DNA from: Nephrocerus scutellatus
Taxonomy: Eukaryota > Arthropoda > Insecta > Diptera > Pipunculidae
Length of the DNA: 64,000 bases
NCBI GenBank assembly: GCA_947095585.1
Contig: OX352763.1
Span: 16,417,462 to 16,481,461, forward strand
Direction of reading: 5' to 3'
The translations under genes and the position numbers were made by a program. The notes below the pieces were generated by a model. That model saw only the letters and a list, made by a program, of their open reading frames with translations, searched no databases and was not told the origin of the DNA. Shown here in pieces: positions 57,456 to 64,000 of the stretch; position 1 is the stretch's first letter, and each line of letters opens with the position of its first letter.

Positions 57456-58827
57456 TATTAATCAAAGTCGTGACGAGTGAGAAAATGTCAAATTTTAAAT
57501 TAAAATAAAATGTTACTGTGCACTTACTTAGGTAAATTTAAATAACCACCATCGAATGCGATGTTAACTGCCCTCAGCTCTTCCCCAGCGGCCGAGATTT
57601 ATTTTCAACTAGTGTTATGCGCCCATTTTGCGTCAGTTATTACTATAATGTTAAGTTTTCATTCTTGAAGTCGTTTATTTTACTTAATAGCCGATACTAC
57701 ATAGCATAGACTTCTTTTTTGTTATAAACAATTCCTATATAAGCGCAGAGAAGTATATTTTAACTAAATAGTCTTAATTTGATGAAACTATTTTTTAAAT
57801 TCTATGTGTGTTGTATGAAACCTTAAACTAATGCTGCACTTTAATCCAACACCAACCAACCAACCTAGAAACTTTTAATAAATTAAAATAACTCTGTTTT
57901 TGTGCATGCAGTTAAAAATACAAAACCCCTTAATTGATATTCAACTCACATTTCGAATTTCTGCACTTCTGCAGAAATGTGAGTTTGTAGTCAGTACAAC
58001 AGAGCCGTATGAGATTTGTGTCACCAGTGCTTGGTTCCTTTGTCTGTAGGTTCACTCTGTTATTTTCATTCGATTTCAAAATTAGTATTTACTGTTGTTA
58101 TCGTTATTTTGCACAAAAGAGCAAAAAAATAACAATAAAAAAGTATTAGTTCTGATAAAAAGATACAAATAATACCAGCATTATTTTATATGACCAACCT
58201 TTATCATTCAATATGACAGCGTGTTAATTTTTACTTAAACATTTGTTATTTATGTTGTTTACAAGCACACCTCGCTAAATTAAAAACAAACAAAAGTATT
58301 TGCTATTAAATTTATTAAAACTTTTGCTTTATTTGCCGACAATTTAATAACTACTTTTATTCGTCAGTTACCTACATAAAAATACTGCGAACAAAAGCGC
58401 AGCGTGGAGTACGAATTAAAAGTATTGTAATACTTAAACAATTGCATAAATTGTGGCAGCAGATAAAAGGATAGCTACCTACCACACAAAATTACATTAC
58501 AAAATTATTTTTTTAACCGTAGTATTATACCCCGTCAAAAAACTAAGAAAACGACACGAAGTTAATATAGAGAATTAAAAAACCAAGGAATCTAACCATA
58601 ACATCAAAGTGCTAGTGCATAAGAAAATGGTCGTCACAAAACTAAAACTTACAAATAAACACGCAGCCGTTACTTAAAGAGTATTATATAAAAGCTACAT
58701 CTGGAAATAATACTTCAATGTCCCAAAGGAAGTAAAAAATTTTGATCATTCGTAAAACGAATTAAAAATACTGCCTTGTCTTCAATTCCAACGCTCATTC
58801 ACAATTCACAATGACATTCTAGGCAAG
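57456..58827. other. gene-free spacer with a small palindrome
   Basis: AACTCACATTTC and its inverse GAAATGTGAGTT (about 57946-57990) enclose a short loop. At 58558-58575 GAAGTTAATATAGAGAATTA recurs. No gene. Confidence 0.5.
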
Positions 58828-59602
58828 GCCAAATTGCTTGCTTTACATTTCGCAGCTAGCTCTACGCTACCGGATAGCGCGTTGTCGCCGTCTGTACTTG
58901 TACTCTTCAAATTGTATTTAATGGTCTCAATATTCAAAAATCTTATTTTCTCTTATTCTTCTGGAGTCGTCCCAAGGAATTGGAAAACAGCATTTATCCA
59001 GACTGTTCCTAAAAAAGGCGAACGATCTCTTTCCTCGTACCGACCAATTGCGCTAACATCCATACTTTCTACAAGGCGTATATTCGCCCTAAACTTGAAT
59101 ACAACTGTATTGTCTGGGTAGGTGCCCCACACACCACATTGCTTATGCTAAACAGAATTCGGAACCGCGCGTTAAAACTTATTGGTGACGTAAATATCGC
59201 GAAAACAATCAAATCGCTTGAACATCGTAGGAATGTTTCCTGCTTGTCACTGTTTTATCGCTTTTTCCACAAGCGGTGTTCAAAAGAAATATCCAGATGC
59301 ATCCCGACCATTCTTGAACCCATTCGTAATACCATTGTTGCAACTCGAGCCCACGGATCCGCCATTAAGCTTATCTTCGGACGTACTAACCAATTAATAG
59401 ATTCCTTCTCTAGCCGCACAATAGTTATGTGGAATGAATTGCCTAATTCTGTGTTTCCGAATTTGTATGATCTGCAGTCATTTAAGACACATGTGCATAG
59501 CCATCTCATCTTTCCTCTCCCTAATTTCCTAACGCCCACGCTGTGCTAAGCATTATAAGGGTGCAAATCCCTTTAGCGTGTTTACATTATAAAAAAATTT
59601 AA
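58828..59602 (+). mobile_element. jockey/CR1-like LINE relic with intact C-terminus
   Basis: Frames on the plus strand: SSGVVPRNWKTAFIQTVPKK and GERSLSSYRPIALTSIL (start of the reverse transcriptase), then, after loss of the catalytic core, FSALNLNTT-like text and the C-terminal frame 59139-59549: NRIRNRALKLIGDVN, SLEHRRNVSCLSLFYRFFHK, SRTIVMWNELPNSVFPNLYD and LQSFKTHVHSHLIF. The stop is followed by GCATTATAAGGGTGCAAATC and an A-rich tail. The best-preserved member of the family with pieces at 950, 3300, 6126 and 31118. Confidence 0.85.
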
Positions 59603-62600
59603 AAGACCACATACCAGACATTAAAAGGCAATTCTCAACTTTTCTTACTTTTGTGGGCGATATTTATTTGTACGATTTAATAATACTATGTACTCTTCAA
59701 TAGTACTTTGTTCGATTTTAATGATACTAAAACTCGTTGGTTTTATTAAATAAGCAACGCAAGCACTTTTGTTTCGTCTGTTTGTTTCTTCTCGAATGTT
59801 GTGTGAAAATAAAAATTAGGGCAATGTGTAAGCAAGTAGTTTTTCGATTTGTGTTCGCCCTACATAATAAAGAATGTGCGATCCCTTAATTAAAGTACTT
59901 AGTGGTGTAGTCAAGAAGAAATGCGTTGAAGTGGAAGGCAATTAACCCAGCAACCATATAGATAAAAGAGCAGTACTATGAAATGAAAAACCATTAATGA
60001 CTGCTAAACGACATGGCACACAAAAAATTACAATTATTTGATGACGTGCACTTGGGAATGTCCGCTAGTTAAATAGAGCAGAAACACTAGCACACGTCCT
60101 CGACGCATTATCACCCTTTGGAATTTGTGATGTAATGAAGGGGGGTTCTGATGGCCATTGGAAAATGCACAAATTAGTATGGAGTTTTGTGGATGTTGTA
60201 CTGAGACTTATCCAACAAATAGGTTACCCAACAGTTAGAGGTTATCCGATTAGAATGAGACCAAAATCAATAGTAATGCTGTATGGTAAAGTGGATACGA
60301 GGTACTGAGGTGCAAACATTGACTTTAACCATTTAACAACTGGCAATTAAAAGTGTTAATCTGAAGCACGCAGAGCACCAGCAGTAGTGTCGCAGAAGAA
60401 AACTGGGTAATGGCCGCCATTGGACCATCAAATGTCAGCGTCTTAGCCTCGATTCAGAACTTTGCTATGCAATCAAATGAAGGAGTGAATAGAATATATT
60501 TTTGTATGTTCTTGTAGTACTACTCCAAAGTCTTAGATAATTTTTCAACTTCTAATAACGCCAAATCAGAATTTGTGGAAAGATTTGCGAAAATTTTCAT
60601 CCCGTTAAATACCAATGTCTGGTAAAAAAGCCAAACCAATTAGAGTGGTCGATAATAAGGTACTCGTAATAAAAGGTTTAGCAACCTGCTGCTATATAGG
60701 AAAGAAGTGACTGTGGTTGACTTTACAAACTCCGAAAGCTTCATATTTATTAAGGCCTTTATGCATATCACATTAATTTACTTAAAATGTATGTTGTTCA
60801 ACACTAGCATTTGGCTTAAGAATAGTTATTTTTTATGTTGGCTTATTGGCTACTGAATCATGTTATTTGTATATTTATTTGTAGAAATGTTTTGTTTTTT
60901 TTTCAGTCGGTGCAATAGTTACTAGGACCGTTTTAAACTAAAAAAACACAAACGCTTTTTTACCAAAGCCGCCGCCAACTATAGAAACAAATCGAAGTCA
61001 AGCGTTTCAATTTATTGCTCACGTAACAGAAAACAACACACCAAATTGGTTGGCAATGGCTCAGCGGCTATTCATTTCCATTTGTTTGTTTGCCTTTTTG
61101 TTTAATTTGTAAACAATTCTCTACTACTCCATACATATTTGGTTTTCCGTATGGCTATGCATTTACGTTTGCCGGCTCGAAAACTTAAGTGCCGTCGCAT
61201 TTGAGGAGTGGCTGAAAGTAATATACTCGTACCTCTGACTCCATGCAATTGGGTTAAAAAAATGCATCACCATTAAGATTTGTTGTTTTGGCGTGGCTTA
61301 TGCTGAACATTACACGGATGGAATAAATAAAAACGATATATCAAGAAAAAAGCAAACAATTTCTACAATCCATTTTATTGTTGAAAACCGTGCGAAAATT
61401 ACTTTTGCCGTGGCTATTGAAGGAATTTATTTGTTTGGCACAAATCTTTTTTTTGTCGTTTATTAAGTGTAAATGGTAATGTTTGATTCGTTTTCATGCT
61501 GAAATACGTGTTGAAATAGACTGTTAAATTTTAAACTATGTATTCAAAAATGTTCATGTGAACTTTGCAATTCTTGTTTTCAGAAAGTCTTGCTAAATCA
61601 ATCACTAAAAGCACCAGAGCATACCCGCTGACTGTTTTTTATTTTTTCTTTTCATTTATAAAATATTATTACTGTTGAATATGTGTAGTAAATGTTTACA
61701 CAATAGATGTAAATTTCAAAAGAGAGCGTATCCTCTTTGTAGACATGTTCCAATAAAAATACGTGACATGCGGGTAAATTCTGTATATTGTTGTTGCGTT
61801 GTCACTTTTATGAAATTGAACTCCGTAAATTTTAGATCCAGGGAGTTTTTACTCAAATCAACTCTTTTTCTCACGACATCTCCAAATTTCAAGACATTTG
61901 CACAAACTATGTTTGGATTATGATACAGGAACAGTCTTTAGATTTACGTGGCCACCGCCAACGAAGGAATAAGGCCACGGTCCTCTTCAGACATGAATTG
62001 TTAACGACATCATATCATCATATATATGATGTACCAGTATTCATTGGCATGAGCTGAGCCTATCTTACACCCTTTAAGGGATGACACGGCAACCGGTTAT
62101 ATGAGGCTATCTTGGAGAGATCTAGTACTAGTGTACAGCACATTCGTGCGGAACCTCAAAACATATCATTTACTACTAGGACTCTAAAGCAAGCACCGCA
62201 AAGCAGTCCTTTGCCGCATGGAATATTACTATTCTATCTAATCCACCGGTCAAATGGTGCCAGAACGAGCCACTTAATACGAAGAGTTACCCAAAAGATT
62301 TATCTCTAAGTACTACTAGCCCATTCAGGGTCGCTTAAGTACGAAGTTTGCCCAATAATGAGCATAAGCGGCGCTCTTTATTTATATTCTTTAGTAAAGC
62401 CCCGGACCGTACCCATATATAGGGTTAGGGTGCAGCTGGATCCCATCATGGCGGGTACATCATCCGGGACAGATGACCCATGATTGATTAACGAGGTTCT
62501 GCTCATCCACTCCCCATTTCACAACACGGACTTGTGACAGGCTATAGTGGAGTTGGATTATGATACAATCAGCTGTGTATTATAATCCTTTTTGTTTTTT

Positions 62601-62916
62601 GAAATGTTAAAGAGTACAGTATTGCAAAATGTAATAGAGTAAAATCTACAATAGCCGGACACTAAGGGGACTGTAAAAATCTGTCCGATTAAGAGAGGTG
62701 TCTTCTTAACAGAAATACAAAATATATGTATGTACATAATCATAATATATGTATCTTAAATATTTTTGGTTTTTATTGCAATAAAAGTAAAGAATAATTG
62801 ATTTCCAAAACCAATCGAAAAGAAAAGAGACAAATATTATAACGCCGGGGTTAACAACTAGTATGCATATATATTAAAATTGTAGGAAATCATTTCAGTT
62901 ACAACTGTGTATTAGG
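59603..62916. other. gene-free region
   Basis: 3.3 kb without a supported gene or transposon. At 61930-62560 composition is less AT-rich than the rest of the window (for example GGATCCCATCATGGCGGGTA near 62440), with a 66-codon frame at 62112-62309 of no recognised family. This could be an unclassified repeat or a degraded gene. Confidence 0.4.
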
Positions 62917-63445
62917 TTAAAAAATTCCAAACAATTCCTTGAAATCTGACACTATTTCGACACCTCGGTGGTCTCCCCGATATTTTGAAAACTCCTTTAA
63001 AGCATTTATCACTTTTATTGCTTCTTCGCAATTTACGAGCATTGTTTCTATTGGAATGCCACTTTCATCTTCTGTGTCTTCAAGATCAGTAAAGGTGCGG
63101 CTGATTTGGAAAAAAACTTCATCCGCATCTTTAACAATAAGATCTTTATCGATTACAAAGAAATCTTCAATGTCGTATCCATCTTCAAAGACCATTTCTT
63201 GATTTTTTTTAGAAATTTCTGCCGTAAACGATAGGGGTAAGTCATCTTCTATTGTAAAATCTTCATCTGAAATGTCCTCGTTGTTGTAATCAGAGGACAA
63301 GAAAAATTTTCTAGCGTACGTGTGTCGGGTTGTATGTTTGTCCGGTTGCAGCTTTATGAAAGCAGTTCCGTATTGTAGTTGAAGTAACATTTGCCCATGC
63401 ATTTTTCATTAAGAAGACAGCATCCAGCATATTTGTGTTTTGACT
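62917..63445 (-). mobile_element. pogo/Tigger-type transposase, C-terminal remnant
   Basis: Minus strand, upstream frame (63443-63345): LDAVFLMKNAWANVTSTTIR, NCFHKAA, the well-known pogo-family block (W-V-TIRNCF-AG-type). A frameshift at about 63350-63400 leads into the frame ending at 62917 (DISDEDFTIEDDLPLS, acidic stretches and CEEAIKVINALKEFSKYRGD). The acidic tail with a closing EAIKVINALKEF helix is typical of CENP-B/pogo-like transposases. The DDE core is not seen. It could also be an exapted or unrelated acidic protein, but the NCFHKAA block argues for a transposase. Confidence 0.7.
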
Positions 63446-64000
63446 TAAATATGAGCAAAAGATTTTACTGTAATAAAATAAATAAATAAATTAATTAATA
63501 AAATTTTAAATCATTGACACTGGTACAGTGGTTAGCACCGTTGGCTCTAGATTCAAAATGCACATGATACCAGTGCTGTACTTGTGACTGATATATTCAC
63601 ATATACGCTTGAGTTGATGTATGAAGCTAATAATGATGGTATATGAACACCACATTCTAGTTTGTGAGTGCTCGGGTGTAAACTTACGACTTCATCCACC
63701 ACAATATTTTGTTCCTTCTTCCATGCTGTTGTTATCGGCTGCTATAATTAAGGGAATTCTGGCTCCACTATCTTAATTGAAGGACCAGTATTTGATCTGA
63801 ACGAGAAAATCCAGTTGCAAAAGGCAACCTAACTTTTACAAATGTCGAAAAAATAAATTTCATCATCATCAGTGTTATTTTCATTTTGAGAGTAGCCCTA
63901 GAACGGATATACGTTTTTACCAAAACTTTAACCCAAACTGGTGGTTCTTGGCATATGAATATACTACGTTAACTTAGTGTTCAGTATCAACGAGTTTTTG
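63446..64000. other. end of window, possible tRNA-like scrap
   Basis: ACTGGTACAGTGGTTAGCAC at about 63520 resembles an A box, but no B box follows in place. CATCATCATCAG occurs near 63866. No gene. Confidence 0.3.

Noticed and set aside
63518..63580. Possible tRNA gene or SINE head
   Set aside because: An A-box-like word but no B box at the right distance and no cloverleaf.
1..64000. CRISPR array, operon, phage or bacterial defence system
   Set aside because: All coding sequence is split by introns and belongs to animal families or eukaryotic transposons; no array-like direct repeats with unique spacers were seen.

Overview
The window is animal nuclear DNA. Small coding exons sit in long AT-rich introns and intergenic DNA full of decayed transposable elements. 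The host genes resemble insect ones (an AIP co-chaperone, an SH3BP5/parcas protein, a BORCS5 subunit and two HAD phosphatases). Helitron, Tc1/mariner, R1-like and RTE-like remnants plus a tRNA-derived SINE suggest a higher dipteran, possibly a true fruit fly; the species is an inference. There are no bacterial, plasmid or CRISPR features.

Layout. 0-8.4 kb: two convergent paralogous HAD phosphatase genes (+ strand 114-5804; - strand 7267-8382 with its first exon not found), with LINE, Tc1-like and foldback DNA in and between them. 8.4-18.6 kb: gene-free, holding several Helitron-like elements with an internal GTCAGTGGG minisatellite, a TA-flanked MITE and LINE relics. 18.6-21.3 kb: a five-exon gene for an unrecognised 299-residue protein with an RRM-like region; two MITEs lie in its first intron and a SINE in its second. 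24.1-26.8 kb: BORCS5 (+) and AIP (-), convergent, 571 bp apart. 28.9-34.3 kb: parcas/SH3BP5 on the minus strand, seven exons, with two opposed LINE relics in a 3 kb intron. 36.3-37.2 kb: probable untranslated leader exon of a plus-strand gene whose coding part is not recognisable here. 37-64 kb: no confident host coding exon, but SINEs, RTE-like LINEs, minisatellites, two Tc1-like elements (one with both ends and an internal duplication), a solo LTR, a LINE and a pogo-type transposase end.

The host genes do not form a pathway. BORCS5 (lysosome positioning) and SH3BP5 (Rab11 activation) both concern membrane traffic, but their closeness is not evidence of co-function. The most interesting points are: (1) a tRNA-derived SINE whose 3' end resembles that of the local RTE-like LINE; (2) Helitron-like elements carrying a variable GTCAGTGGG minisatellite; (3) a Tc1-like element with a 436 bp internal tandem duplication; (4) the unassigned 299-residue gene; (5) different intron layout in the two HAD paralogues. 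I found no convincing novel multi-gene system. Exon limits come from reading splice sites by eye and checking that reading phase is kept; no searches were run.
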